The notes: a model not told the origin generated them from the sequence alone. DNA of 34,468 nt from Thioalkalicoccus limnaeus (GCF_041197575.1 NZ_JBDKXB010000030.1:1-34468), one strand, 5' to 3'; shown: positions 24,203 to 33,370, numbered from the stretch's first letter. Translations and numbers: made by a program.

Positions 24203-24931
24203 TCAGCTCCCGGCCGGTTGGGACGAATGGCACGATGCCGCTGGCTCCCCGGTCATCGACCGGGCGTGCTGATCCGCCGGCTTCGCGGACAGGTGCATCA
24301 GGGGGGTCGCCGCGGTCCAAACACCGAAAGCGATCAAGAGCCAACCCAGTGTCCGCCGATGCCTGTTGAGCCAGTCCCCGCCCCGGCCCGAGGCCCACGA
24401 CAGACCGATCATCGCCGGGGCCGTGCCCAACCCGAACACGGCCATGAAAAGTGCGCCACTGGCGGCACCACCGGTGCCGGCCGCGGCGGCCAGCATCCCG
24501 TAGACCAGACCACAGGGCAGCCAGCCCCAAAGGGCACCGACCGCGAGCGCCTGCCCGGCGTGTCGCGGCGGCAGGAATCGCCGCGTGATGGGCGCCAATA
24601 GCCGCCAGAGACGTGCCCCGGCCGCTTCCAATGGCGCAAGCAGACGCATCCGCATGGCCACCTGCAGGCCGAGCAGGATCAGCACCAGGCCCATCACCAA
24701 CCGCAGCCAGGGTCCCAGACCCATGGCGCCCGCCAGTCCGGCACCGATGCCCCCGGCGATCGCGCCGGCCAGTGCATAGCTGGCAATCCGTCCGACGCTG
24801 TAGGCGATCGCGAACAGTGAGCCACCGGTCATGCCGAGGGCACCGGCGAGCCCGCCGCACATCCCCAGACAATGCACGCTCCCGAGAAGACCACCGAGCA
24901 GTGCCGCGAGCAGGGACGCGTCGATCGCCAT
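24203..24931 (-). CDS. TauE/SafE (UreH_2-like) family membrane protein of the cbb3 cluster
   Basis: This 242-aa integral membrane protein has about six helices and the family hallmark GSVHCLGMCGG (about 18-28) with two cysteines and a histidine that could bind metal. A second conserved Cys lies in WGWLPCGLVYG. Such proteins sit at the end of cbb3 oxidase clusters in Pseudomonas and relatives and are suspected to act in copper or thiol handling during oxidase assembly, though databases label them sulfite exporters. The start is ATG 24931, overlapping the ccoS stop by 1 nt (TGATG). It is the last gene of the operon and converges with argG. Confidence 0.9.
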   Translation of the reverse strand: MAIDASLLAALLGGLLGSVHCLGMCGGLAGALGMTGGSLFAIAYSVGRIASYALAGAIAGGIGAGLAGAMGLGPWLRLVMGLVLILLGLQVAMRMRLLAPLEAAGARLWRLLAPITRRFLPPRHAGQALAVGALWGWLPCGLVYGMLAAAAGTGGAASGALFMAVFGLGTAPAMIGLSWASGRGGDWLNRHRRTLGWLLIAFGVWTAATPLMHLSAKPADQHARSMTGEPAASCHSSQPAGS

Positions 24932-25146
24932 CAACCGGCACCACCCTCACGGCCTTGTTCGGAGCCGGTCGGCGCCGGGTCGACGCCACCGACTGGCGGC
25001 GGCCGGGTGTCGTCATCGAGCAGGATTCGCCACGCCGGGCTATCGAGATCGTCGAACTGCCCGTTGTTGACCGCCCACAGGAAGGCCCAGGCCGCGCCGA
25101 CGACGATCATCACCCCCATCGGGATCATCAGGTACAGGATGCTCAT
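24931..25146 (-). CDS. ccoS: Cbb3-type cytochrome oxidase assembly protein CcoS
   Basis: CcoS is a short single-span membrane protein needed for incorporating heme and copper into cbb3 oxidase. The 71-aa product has the characteristic N-terminal helix MSILYLMIPMGVMIVVGAAWAFLWAV followed by NNGQFDDLDSPAWRILLDDD, the family signature. The C-terminal tail is Pro/Gly-rich and variable. Its start overlaps the ccoI stop by 4 nt (ATGA). Confidence 0.96.
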   Translation of the reverse strand: MSILYLMIPMGVMIVVGAAWAFLWAVNNGQFDDLDSPAWRILLDDDTRPPPVGGVDPAPTGSEQGREGGAG

Positions 25147-27599
25147 GCGCCGGCACCGTCCGCGACCAGGTCGGGTGCCCTGTTGCGCGTCGGCCGTGGC
25201 GCCCCTGACAGGCGCAGCGCGTTCAGCACGACCAAGAGCGAACTGGCCGACATCCCGAGCGCGGCGATCCAGGGCGTGACGAGCCCCGCCGCCGCCAGCG
25301 GCAGCATCGTCAGATTGTAGGCCGCGGCCCAGGCGAGATTCTGGCGCACGATCCGTAGCGTCCGGCGCGCGTGGACGACGCCCGTGGCGAGCGGGCTCAG
25401 CGCCTCGCCTAGTAGCACGAGATCCGCACTCGTCTGTGCCAGCGGCGTGCCGCCGGCCAGCGCGACCGAGACATCGGCACCGGCCAGCACCGGTGCGTCA
25501 TTGACGCCATCCCCGACCATCGCCACCCGGGCGCCGGCCCGCTGCCGCGCGCGCAACAGGGCCAGTTTGTCCTCCGGCGCCAGTCCGCCGTGCCAGCGAT
25601 CGAGCCCGACCGCCGCCGCGATCGGCGCGACGGCCGCGGCACGGTCGCCGCTCGCGATCTCGATCGAGAGCCCCAGCCGTTTCAACTCGTCGACCGCGGC
25701 GCGGCTGCCGGCCCGCACCTGGTCGGCCAAGCGGATGATGCCGGCGACACCCCGATCATCGACCAGATAGACCAGGGTCTCATCGCCGCCGGCTGCTGGC
25801 TCCGGCGTGTCGCGCGCCAGCCCGAGCGCCCAATCCGGTCGACCCAGGCGCCAACGGCGACCCAGCACCTCCCCCTCGATACCGAGCCCCGGCACGACCT
25901 GGACGTCCCGCGCCGTCTCGATCGGCGCAGCGACCGTGAAGGCCCGCGCGATCGGATGCTCGGACAGGGTTTCCAGCGCCGCGGCGACCCCGAACACCTG
26001 CTCCTCGTCGAGCTCGCCGCACGCGGTGACATCGGTGATCCGAGGCCGGCCGTGCGTCAGCGTGCCGGTCTTGTCGAAGAGGAGATGATCGACCCGCGCC
26101 AGGGCCTCGATGGCCCCGCCGCGGGTGACCAAGAGGCCCTGGCGGGCCAGAAACCCGGTCGCCGCCGTCAAGGCCGCCGGGGTCGCGATCGACAGCGCGC
26201 AGGGACAGGTCGCAACCAGCACGGCCAAGGTCACCTCGAAGGCGCGCGCCGGATCCAGTTGATGCCAGACGAACCAGGTCGCGGCCGCGGCCAGCAGCAC
26301 GCCGAACACGAACCAGCGCGCGACGCGATCCGCGCTCACCGCGAGCGGCGGCCGCTCCGATTGAGCGCGATCGAGCAGCCGCCCGATCGCCGAGACCATG
26401 GTCTCGGCCCCGGTGCGCTGCACCTCCAGCTCGAGCGGATCGCCGAGATTCAGGCTCCCGGCCCAGGCCGATTCGCCAGCCGCACGTTCACGCGCCCGAG
26501 CCTCGCCGGTCAGCATGGATTCGTCGAGCCGAGCCGGGCCGCGCAAGCGGCCATCGGCCGGAAGGGTCTCGCCGTGGCGCACCGACAGCCGGTCGCCAGG
26601 CACGAGCTCGCGCAGCGCGACCGTCTCCCAATCGCCCTGCACACTGCGCCGCCGCGCCGAGGCCGGCAGCAGCCGGGCCAAGGCCTCGTGCGTATCGCCG
26701 GCACGATAGCGTGCACCGGCCTCGAGGTAGCGCCCCAGCAGCAGGAAGAAGGTGAACATGGTCACCGACTCGAAATAGACCGGGCCCGCACCGATCAGCG
26801 TATGCCACGCACTCGCGAGCCAGCCACCGCCGATCGCCAGCGCGACCGGCACATCCATGCCTGGACGGCCGCCGCGCAGGTCTCGCCACGCGCCGACATA
26901 GAAGGGATAGGCGGCGTAGAGGGCGACCGGCGTCGCGACCAACAGGCTGACCCAACGGAGCAGGTGTTCGAGCCCCGGCTCCATGTCCTGGAAGGCCCCG
27001 AACCAGAGCGCGACCGCATACATCATCACTTGCATCATGCCGAGACCGGCCACGCCGAGACGGCGCAGCGCGGCGCGTCGTTCGCGCTGGACGGCCTCGG
27101 CAAGGCCGGCCGCGCCCGGATGCGGTCGGTACCCCAGTTGGGCGAGCGCGCCGAGCGCCGCGCTGAGCGGCAAGGTCCGTGGATCCCAGACGAGCCGCGC
27201 ACGGGCCGATGACGGGTTGACACGGATCTCGCACACGCCGGGCACCTGTTCCAGGCGGCGCTCGATCAACCAGCTGCAGGCCGCACAGCGCAAGCCTTCG
27301 ACGAAGATGGTGCAGGCCCGCAACCCGTCGCCGATCGGCGCGCTGACCGCATCGAGCTGATCCGGACGGTCGAACGGCTGCCAAGACTGATCGGGGCGAT
27401 CACCCGCAACCAATTCGAACGGCCGCTCCGCCGGGAGCCTGCGGTACTGGTAATAGCCAGTCAGACCCGCGTCCCGGATCAGTTCGGCAACGGCCTGACA
27501 GCCCGGGCAGCAGACCCGGCGCCGCTGCCCATCGATCTCGACGCACCAGGGCTCGGTACCGGTCAGCGCCTCACCACAATGGAAGCAGCCTTCCGTCAT
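25143..27599 (-). CDS. ccoI: Copper-translocating P-type ATPase CcoI (FixI)
   Basis: CcoI exports copper toward the periplasm for the binuclear centre of cbb3 oxidase. The 818-aa product has an N-terminal Cys-rich zinc-ribbon-like segment (CFHCGE at 5-10, CCPGC at 30-34), a heavy-metal-associated domain with CAAC at 105-108, eight membrane helices, and the actuator motif LTGE (363-366). The CPC transport motif is at 465-467, the phosphorylation site DKTGT at 509-513, the SEHP motif of heavy-metal pumps at 546-549, and GDGVNDAP at 696-703. All catalytic residues are intact and the length fits the FixI/CcoI subgroup. It overlaps ccoH and ccoS by 4 nt each. Confidence 0.96.
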   Translation of the reverse strand: MTEGCFHCGEALTGTEPWCVEIDGQRRRVCCPGCQAVAELIRDAGLTGYYQYRRLPAERPFELVAGDRPDQSWQPFDRPDQLDAVSAPIGDGLRACTIFVEGLRCAACSWLIERRLEQVPGVCEIRVNPSSARARLVWDPRTLPLSAALGALAQLGYRPHPGAAGLAEAVQRERRAALRRLGVAGLGMMQVMMYAVALWFGAFQDMEPGLEHLLRWVSLLVATPVALYAAYPFYVGAWRDLRGGRPGMDVPVALAIGGGWLASAWHTLIGAGPVYFESVTMFTFFLLLGRYLEAGARYRAGDTHEALARLLPASARRRSVQGDWETVALRELVPGDRLSVRHGETLPADGRLRGPARLDESMLTGEARARERAAGESAWAGSLNLGDPLELEVQRTGAETMVSAIGRLLDRAQSERPPLAVSADRVARWFVFGVLLAAAATWFVWHQLDPARAFEVTLAVLVATCPCALSIATPAALTAATGFLARQGLLVTRGGAIEALARVDHLLFDKTGTLTHGRPRITDVTACGELDEEQVFGVAAALETLSEHPIARAFTVAAPIETARDVQVVPGLGIEGEVLGRRWRLGRPDWALGLARDTPEPAAGGDETLVYLVDDRGVAGIIRLADQVRAGSRAAVDELKRLGLSIEIASGDRAAAVAPIAAAVGLDRWHGGLAPEDKLALLRARQRAGARVAMVGDGVNDAPVLAGADVSVALAGGTPLAQTSADLVLLGEALSPLATGVVHARRTLRIVRQNLAWAAAYNLTMLPLAAAGLVTPWIAALGMSASSLLVVLNALRLSGAPRPTRNRAPDLVADGAGA

Positions 27600-28114
27600 G
27601 GCGGGTCGGCGTAAGCGGGTGGGACCAGCACGAGCGAGCGCGAGCCAGTCAGCTCGCCCGACAAACGCCAGACACGGTCACCCGGATAGAGTTGGACGTA
27701 CCAACGCCCCTCGGGCGGTTCCAGCTCAGCGCTCCAGCCATCCGGCACCCGGGTCAGGGGCAGGACTCGATCGCGCTCCTCGATCAGCGGGTGGGACAAC
27801 CGCAGTTCCAGCGCCTCGGGCTGGACCGTTTCCGGGTACAGATGGACCTGGACCAGCCCCGCCGCCGCGACGATCCGAATCTCCGCGCGCAGACCGAGGG
27901 CCGCCGCAGCCTGATCGCGCTCGAGGCGTTTCTCGATCGCGCGCGCGATGCGCGAGTAATCGTCGACGACGAGCGGATTCGGGGAACTGAGCGCAAGCCA
28001 CAGGGTAGCCAGACCGCCGACCACCGCGACGGCCGGCGGCGCGATCAGGAACCAGGGCCAGAATTGCCGGTACCAGGGCGTCGTCTCGGCGGGTTCCGCG
28101 GCGTTCGATCTCAT
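27596..28114 (-). CDS. ccoH: Cbb3 oxidase assembly protein CcoH (FixH)
   Basis: FixH/CcoH is a single-span protein needed for cbb3 assembly that remains associated with the complex. The 172-aa product has the N-terminal motif PWYRQFWPWFLIAPP leading into one helix (about 20-43). NPLVVDDYSRIARAIE follows, equivalent to the usual DDYYKKG-like segment, and then a periplasmic beta-rich domain ending in GRWYVQLYPGDRVWRLSGEL. It starts 15 nt after the ccoG stop and overlaps ccoI by 4 nt. Confidence 0.93.
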   Translation of the reverse strand: MRSNAAEPAETTPWYRQFWPWFLIAPPAVAVVGGLATLWLALSSPNPLVVDDYSRIARAIEKRLERDQAAAALGLRAEIRIVAAAGLVQVHLYPETVQPEALELRLSHPLIEERDRVLPLTRVPDGWSAELEPPEGRWYVQLYPGDRVWRLSGELTGSRSLVLVPPAYADPP

Positions 28115-28129
28115 CGCAATCTTTCCCCC

Positions 28130-29584
28130 TCAGCGTGCACCCGGACCCACGAATGGCGCCCGCCGCTCGATGCGGGCCGGCACCTCACCACTCGCCTCCA
28201 CGGTCAGCGTGACCTCGACGATGTCCGACGCCAGCGCCGATGAGGGTGCCTGCAAGCGCAGAGGCACCCGCAGGACCTGACCCGGCCCCGAGACCAGGGG
28301 CTGGGGCCGATCGAGATCGACCACCAAGCCGTCGATGCCGTGCGCCGCGATCCGGTACTGGCGTTCGACCTCGGTCTTGTTGACGAACGTCAGCGTGTAG
28401 ACATTCTCGATCAGGCCGCCTGCTCGCTCGCGGTACAGCGTATTGCGATCGCGAATCACATCGACGATCAGCGTGCTGCGGTTCGCGACGGCGGCACCGA
28501 AGCCGATCAGCAAGGCAAGCAGCAGTGCACCATAGATCAGCACGCGCGCACGCCAGACCCGGCTCGGTCGCTGTTCCTCCATCGCATGATGGGTCGAGTA
28601 ACGGACGAGACCGCGCGGATAGTGCATCCGATCCATCACGCCGTTGCAGACGTCGACACAGGCGGCGCAGGCGATACACTCGATCTGCAAGCCCTCGCGG
28701 ATGTCGATCCCGGTCGGACACACCTGCACGCACAGATGACAATCGATGCAGTCGCCCAACGGCGACGTCTGGCGGTCGAGATCCATCTTGCGCGGACCGC
28801 GTGGCTCACCGCGACGCGCATCGTAGGAGATGATCAGCGTGTCCTTGTCGAACATCGCGCTCTGGAAACGCGCGTAGGGACACATGTATTTACAGACCTG
28901 CTCGCGCAGGAATCCGGCATTGCCGTAGGTCGCAAAGCCGTAAAAGAGGATCCAGAAGGTCTCCCAAGCGCCAGTCGAGAAGGTCAGGACCTTGTGACCG
29001 AGCTCCAGCGTCGGCGTGAAATAGGCCACGAAGGTGAAGCCGGTCCAAAGCGAGAAGCCGATCCACAGGACTTGTTTCGTGCCCTTGCGGGCGAGCTTTT
29101 CGAGGGTCCAGGGGCCCTCGTCGAGCTTACGCCGCCGCCCATGGCGACCCTCGGTGATCCGCTCCATCCACAGGAAGGCCTCGGTCCACACGGTCTGTGG
29201 GCAGGCATAGCCGCACCACAGGCGCCCGGCGATCGCCGTGACGAAGAAGAGCATCAACGCGGCCATGATCAACAGCCACGCCATGAAGAAGAAGTCCTGC
29301 GGCCAGAAGGTCAGGCCGAAGATGTAGAACTTGCGCGCCGGCAAATCGAACAGGACGGCCTGGCGGCCATCCCAGCTCATCCAGGGCAGCAGGTAATAGA
29401 GGCCGAGCAGCAACCAGACGGCGAGCCACCGCAATGACGCGTAGCGCCCCTGGACCTCGCGCGGATAGATCTTCTCGTGCGCGACATAAAGAGACTGCGC
29501 AGCCCGCCCGGCGTCCTCGCCACCCCGCCGCGGGCGCGCGGTCCGCCCCCTCTTGACCGGCCCGCGCCGTGGACGGGACCTCAC
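28130..29584 (-). CDS. ccoG: Cytochrome c oxidase accessory protein CcoG (FixG/RdxA)
   Basis: CcoG is a membrane-bound iron-sulfur protein reported to act as a copper-reducing assembly factor for cbb3 oxidase. The 484-aa product has an N-terminal membrane region with about four helices, including WCGYACPQTVWTE with conserved cysteines. A 2[4Fe-4S] ferredoxin segment (CIDCHLCVQVCPTG and later CIACAACVDVCNG) follows, then one more helix and a C-terminal immunoglobulin-like periplasmic domain. The start is a GTG at 29584 overlapping the upstream gene as GTGA, which supports it over later starts. Residues before about 45 are unusually Arg-rich and may be unstructured. Confidence 0.94.
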   Translation of the reverse strand: MRSRPRRGPVKRGRTARPRRGGEDAGRAAQSLYVAHEKIYPREVQGRYASLRWLAVWLLLGLYYLLPWMSWDGRQAVLFDLPARKFYIFGLTFWPQDFFFMAWLLIMAALMLFFVTAIAGRLWCGYACPQTVWTEAFLWMERITEGRHGRRRKLDEGPWTLEKLARKGTKQVLWIGFSLWTGFTFVAYFTPTLELGHKVLTFSTGAWETFWILFYGFATYGNAGFLREQVCKYMCPYARFQSAMFDKDTLIISYDARRGEPRGPRKMDLDRQTSPLGDCIDCHLCVQVCPTGIDIREGLQIECIACAACVDVCNGVMDRMHYPRGLVRYSTHHAMEEQRPSRVWRARVLIYGALLLALLIGFGAAVANRSTLIVDVIRDRNTLYRERAGGLIENVYTLTFVNKTEVERQYRIAAHGIDGLVVDLDRPQPLVSGPGQVLRVPLRLQAPSSALASDIVEVTLTVEASGEVPARIERRAPFVGPGAR

Positions 29585-29931
29585 GAGGGATCACCGCGAC
29601 GCGCATCGGGCCTTTCGCGGTAAGCTGCGGCGGTCGGGTCCTTGGGTTCGGTCCGGATCAACCAGATGACGAAGGCCGCCGTGCTCGCGGTCAGCAACCA
29701 GAAGCCACAGAAGCCGATGCCGTAGCCGGCCTTGCGGCTGATCTCCCAGCCGGGTGCCGTGGTGCCGGACAGCAGCTCCGGGTCGACCATCGCGAAGAAC
29801 ACGACGAAAGCGGCCGTCGCCATCAGAAAGGAGACCCACAACGCATAAGCGATATCCCGGCGCCGCCGCGGCCAGGGTCGTGCCCGCTGGGGCTGGTCCT
29901 CCGACACTCGGCCGCGGCGGATCGGTTTCAT
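29581..29931 (-). CDS. Uncharacterised two-helix membrane protein between ccoP and ccoG
   Basis: I do not recognise a family. The 116-aa protein starts with a strongly basic, Arg/Pro-rich stretch (about 1-25). The first helix (about 27-47) is followed by a periplasmic loop (VDPELLSGTTAPGWEISRKAGYG), a second helix (about 72-93) and a hydrophilic tail with RTEPKDPTAAAYRERP. The gene is 9 nt after ccoP and overlaps ccoG by 4 nt, so it is fully embedded in the operon and probably coupled in translation. The position suggests a subunit or assembly factor of the cbb3 oxidase. Confidence 0.85.
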   Translation of the reverse strand: MKPIRRGRVSEDQPQRARPWPRRRRDIAYALWVSFLMATAAFVVFFAMVDPELLSGTTAPGWEISRKAGYGIGFCGFWLLTASTAAFVIWLIRTEPKDPTAAAYRERPDARRGDPS

Positions 29932-29940
29932 GGCGACCCG

Positions 29941-30837
29941 CTAATCGGTGACCTGACCGGACAGACGCATGACATAGGCCGCCATCAGCCGCGTCTGCTG
30001 TTCACCGAGGATCGGCAACTGGGCCGGCATCTGGTTCTGGCGACCGCGGCTGACTGTCTCCTCGATGCGCGGCCGATCGGAGCCATAAAGCCAGTCCTCG
30101 TTGGTCAGGTTCGGCGCCCCGACCGCGCTCATCCCGGTGCCATCGGGCCCATGGCAGGCGCTGCAGATGGCCCAGAAGGGGGCAGCGGCCGCGGCCATCT
30201 CGGGATCGTGATCGAGGCCGGCGAGCCCGCGCACGTACTCGACCATCCGCACGACCCCCTCTTCGCCGCCGATCACCGATCCCATTGGCGGCATGATGCC
30301 GGCTCGCCCGTCGCGAATGCTGGTCAGGATCGAGCGCTCGTCCCCGCCCCAGAGCCAATCGTCATCGGTGAGATTCGGAAAACCGGGCGCACCACGGCCA
30401 TCGGAGCCGTGGCACTGAGCACAGCGGTTGGCGAAGATGTTGGCGGCCGCCGCCATCGCATCCGGATCGCGCGCGAGTTCCGGGATCGACAGATCGTCGA
30501 AGCGCGCGAAAAAGACCCGCTGGCGTTCCTCGATCCGCACGCGTTCTTCTTCGTACTGACCCGTCTGACTCCAGCCGAGGAGCCCCGGGAAATTGCCGAG
30601 CCCCGGGTACAGCGCCAGATAGACCACGGCGAAGACCACGGTCAGATAAAACAACCACAGCCACCAACGCGGCAATGGGTTGTTGTACTCCTCGAGGTCG
30701 CCATCCCAGACGTGCCCGGTCGTACCGGAGGCCACCTCGTCGGGGTCGATCTTCGAGGTCCAACGCAGCAGCCACACGGCAGCGATGATGTTGCCCACCG
30801 TCAGAACGATGATCCATCCGCTCCAGAAACTGCTCAT
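29941..30837 (-). CDS. ccoP: Cbb3-type cytochrome c oxidase subunit III (di-heme c) CcoP
   Basis: CcoP is the membrane-bound di-heme cytochrome c that passes electrons to CcoO/CcoN. The 298-aa product has two N-terminal helices (about 5-25 and 58-78) with the typical GHVWDGDLEEYNNPLPRWW segment between them, then two class I cytochrome c domains. Heme motifs are CAQCH (139-143) and CSACH (225-229), with methionine ligands likely in IMPPMG and QMPAQ. It overlaps the ccoQ stop (ATGA). Confidence 0.97.
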   Translation of the reverse strand: MSSFWSGWIIVLTVGNIIAAVWLLRWTSKIDPDEVASGTTGHVWDGDLEEYNNPLPRWWLWLFYLTVVFAVVYLALYPGLGNFPGLLGWSQTGQYEEERVRIEERQRVFFARFDDLSIPELARDPDAMAAAANIFANRCAQCHGSDGRGAPGFPNLTDDDWLWGGDERSILTSIRDGRAGIMPPMGSVIGGEEGVVRMVEYVRGLAGLDHDPEMAAAAAPFWAICSACHGPDGTGMSAVGAPNLTNEDWLYGSDRPRIEETVSRGRQNQMPAQLPILGEQQTRLMAAYVMRLSGQVTD

Positions 30838-31013
30838 CGCAAGCCTCCTTTGTTCGAATCGTCATCGGAATCCCGTTCGTCCTCTTGCAGGGGCAGATTT
30901 GCCGCCTCGTCGAAGTCTTTTTTCCGCCGACCGCTCCAGGCCCAAACGACGACACCGACGAAGGCGGCCATCAGCAGCAGGGTCCAGAGCCCATGCCAGT
31001 CGCTGCCAGCCAT
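30834..31013 (-). CDS. ccoQ: Cbb3-type oxidase small subunit CcoQ
   Basis: CcoQ is a single-span subunit that stabilises cbb3 oxidase. The 59-aa product starts at ATG 31013 with a helix (about 9-27, WTLLLMAAFVGVVVWAWS) followed by GRRKKDFDEAANLPLQEDE, the typical CcoQ basic-to-acidic pattern with FDEAANLP. The tail is acidic. It begins 2 nt after the ccoO stop and its stop overlaps ccoP as ATGA. The small size makes it easy to miss in automated calls. Confidence 0.93.
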   Translation of the reverse strand: MAGSDWHGLWTLLLMAAFVGVVVWAWSGRRKKDFDEAANLPLQEDERDSDDDSNKGGLR

Positions 31014-31015
31014 GA

Positions 31016-31624
31016 CTAGCGACCTCGCTCGAGATTGGTCCCAAGCCCTTGCAGATAGGCAATCAGGGCATCGATTTCCATCTTGCCGGAGGTCGCCGCC
31101 TGGGCGCCGGCGATATCCTCATCGGTATAGGGATGGCCAAGCCGCCGCAAGGCCCGCATCCGCCGTTCGACCGTGCGCGGATCGACCTCGCGCGTCGCGA
31201 GCCACGGGTAGGCCGGCATGTTCGATTCCGGCACCAGTTGACGCGGATCGATCAGGTGCAACCGGTGCCACTTGTCGCTGTAGAGACCACCGACCCGCGC
31301 GAGGTCCGGCCCGGTGCGTTTGGACCCGAACTGGAAGGGCCGATCGTAGACCGATTCTCCAGCCAACGAATAATGGCCGTAGCGCTCCGTCTCGACACGA
31401 AACGGCCGGATCATCTGCGAGTGGCAGCCGAAGCAGCCCTCGCGAATGTAGATGTCCCGGCCGGCCAATTCGAGCGGCGGATAGGGTTCGATCCCAGGAG
31501 CCGGATCGCGGACCTGCGCATCGAAGATCAGCGGGACTATCTGGACCAGCGTGCCGACGCTGATCACGAGGAGAATCAGGACCGCCATCAGGCCGACCTT
31601 CTTCTCGACGAAGTCGTGCTTCAC
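31016..31624 (-). CDS. ccoO: Cbb3-type cytochrome c oxidase subunit II (mono-heme c) CcoO
   Basis: CcoO is a membrane-anchored mono-heme cytochrome c next to CcoN. The 202-aa product starts VKHDFVEKKVGLMAVLILLV with one N-terminal helix. It has the heme motif CFGCH at 64-68 within YIREGCFGCHSQMIRPFR, the conserved GPDLARVGGLYSDKWH segment and PESNMPAYPWL carrying the axial Met. The start is the GTG at 31624: a perfect GAGGAGGT sits 7 nt upstream and the length then matches the family, whereas the open frame to 31684 adds 20 unrelated residues within ccoN. It lies 13 nt after the ccoN stop. Confidence 0.97.
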   Translation of the reverse strand: MKHDFVEKKVGLMAVLILLVISVGTLVQIVPLIFDAQVRDPAPGIEPYPPLELAGRDIYIREGCFGCHSQMIRPFRVETERYGHYSLAGESVYDRPFQFGSKRTGPDLARVGGLYSDKWHRLHLIDPRQLVPESNMPAYPWLATREVDPRTVERRMRALRRLGHPYTDEDIAGAQAATSGKMEIDALIAYLQGLGTNLERGR

Positions 31625-31631
31625 GGCTGTG

Positions 31632-31639
31632 ACCTCCTC
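31632..31639 (-). promoter_or_regulatory. Shine-Dalgarno of ccoO (decides the start)
   Basis: On the minus strand GAGGAGGT ends 7 nt before the GTG start of ccoO. It overlaps the ccoN stop codon (TGAGGAGGT), linking translation of the two genes. Confidence 0.85.
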
Positions 31640-33056
31640 AGTGTGCCGGGGCCATGACCGGCACCTCGGCCGGTTTCGCACCACGGATGGTTCGCCAGGT
31701 GTTCCAGACCATGATCAGCATGCCGGACAGGAACAGGACGCCACCGAGGAGCCGCACCCAGTAGAAGGGATAGGTGCGCGCAACGGTCTCGATGAAGGTG
31801 TAGGTCAGGGTTCCATCCTCGTTGATCGCGCGCCACATCAGGCCCTGCATGACGCCGGCCATCCACATCGAGACGATGTAGAGCACGACCCCGATGGTCG
31901 CGACCCAGAAATGCAGGTCGATCGCCTTGACGCTGTGCATCTCGGCCTTGCCGAACAGCCGCGGCACGAGCATGTAGACGCAGCCGATCGAGATCATCGC
32001 CACCCAACCGAGCGCCCCGGCATGGACATGACCGATGGTCCAGTCGGTGTAGTGCGATAGTGCATTGACCGTCTTGATGGCCATCATCGGCCCTTCGAAC
32101 GTCGCCATGCCATAGAAGGATAGCGATACGATCAGGAACTTCAGGATCGGATCGGTGCGCAGCTTGTGCCAGGCACCGGACAAGGTCATGATGCCGTTGA
32201 TCATGCCGCCCCAGGACGGAGCCAACAGCATCAGCGAGAACACCATGCCGAGGGTCTGGACCCAGTCCGGCAGCGTCGTGTAGTGAAGGTGGTGCGGGCC
32301 GGCCCACATGTAGAGGGAAATCAGCGCCCAGAAGTGTACGACGGACAGCCGATACGAATAGATCGGGCGGCCAACCTGTTTCGGGACGAAGTAGTACATC
32401 ATGCCGAGGAAGCCGGCGGTCAGGAAGAAGCCGACCGCGTTGTGACCGTACCACCACTGAACCATCGCATCGACGACGCCCGAATAGACGGGATACGAAT
32501 GCGTCAAGCTCGTCGGCAGCGCCAGGCTGTTGACGATGTGCAGCACCGCGACGGTCAGGATGAAGGCCCCGAAGAACCAGTTCGCGACATAGATGTGTTT
32601 GACGCGCCGGGTCGCGATCGTGCCGAAGAACACGATGGCATAGGCCACCCAGACCAGAGCAATCAGCACATCGATCGGCCAGATCAGTTCGGCGTATTCC
32701 TTGCTTTGGGTCAGCCCCAGCGGCAAGGTGATCGCTGCCAGCAGGATCACCAGTTGCCAACCCCAGAAGGTGAAGGCCGCCAAGGGGCCACCGTACAGGC
32801 GCACATGGCAGGTGCGCTGGACCACATAGTAGGAGGTCGCGAACAGGGCGCTGCCGCCGAACGCGAAGATCACCGCGTTGGTGTGCAGGGGTCGCAGGCG
32901 GCCGTAACTGAGCCAGGGAATGTCGAAGGTCAGGGTCGGCCACATCAGCAGGGCGGCGATGATGACGCCGACCAGCATGCCGATCACGCCCCAGACGATG
33001 GTCATGATCGTGAACTGGCGGACGACGGTGTCGTTATAGGCCGCGGCAGTCGTCAT
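31638..33056 (-). CDS. ccoN: Cbb3-type cytochrome c oxidase subunit I CcoN
   Basis: CcoN is the catalytic heme-copper subunit that reduces oxygen and pumps protons with high affinity for O2. The 472-aa product has about 12 helices. Heme and copper ligands are visible in RPLHTNAVIF, WWYGHNAVGFFLTAGFLGMMYYFVP (CuB His and the region of the cross-linked Tyr), MWAGPHHLHYT and GHVHAGALGW. The start is ATG 33056 with GGAGT a few nt upstream; an open frame to 33128 would add 24 unrelated residues. It is the first gene of the operon ccoN-O-Q-P-orf-G-H-I-S-tauE-like. Confidence 0.98.
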   Translation of the reverse strand: MTTAAAYNDTVVRQFTIMTIVWGVIGMLVGVIIAALLMWPTLTFDIPWLSYGRLRPLHTNAVIFAFGGSALFATSYYVVQRTCHVRLYGGPLAAFTFWGWQLVILLAAITLPLGLTQSKEYAELIWPIDVLIALVWVAYAIVFFGTIATRRVKHIYVANWFFGAFILTVAVLHIVNSLALPTSLTHSYPVYSGVVDAMVQWWYGHNAVGFFLTAGFLGMMYYFVPKQVGRPIYSYRLSVVHFWALISLYMWAGPHHLHYTTLPDWVQTLGMVFSLMLLAPSWGGMINGIMTLSGAWHKLRTDPILKFLIVSLSFYGMATFEGPMMAIKTVNALSHYTDWTIGHVHAGALGWVAMISIGCVYMLVPRLFGKAEMHSVKAIDLHFWVATIGVVLYIVSMWMAGVMQGLMWRAINEDGTLTYTFIETVARTYPFYWVRLLGGVLFLSGMLIMVWNTWRTIRGAKPAEVPVMAPAH

Positions 33057-33370
33057 GATACTCCACCCCACTGTAGGTTGGACGAAGGCCCGTCCTCTCG
33101 ACCGCGGCCCTGACGGACTCAGCGCCACCCAAAACGGGCCATCCGGTTCTCCGTGCGGTCCATGCCAGCGCCAGAGAGGCTCAGTTTACTCCGTCCCAAT
33201 GATGCCGGACCCTGCCGCCGGTCAACACAAAGGTGGGTTCCGGCCCCCCGAGGAGGACCCGCAAAGAGTCCGACGCGGGCGCCATCAGCTGCTCGGAGAT
33301 AACCGTGCAGCGTCGGCCGCTCTGGCGGAACGGCAAGGACCGCCATAAAGGGGTGCCGCGGCTTCGAGAT

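Noticed and set aside
25590..27212. Long plus-strand open frame (540 codons) opposite ccoI
   Set aside because: It is antisense to an intact P-type ATPase with all catalytic motifs; the composition is typical of a GC-driven shadow frame.
29569..31563. Very long plus-strand open frame (664 codons) opposite ccoG-ccoP-ccoO
   Set aside because: It spans several well-identified cbb3 genes on the other strand and shows no domain of its own.
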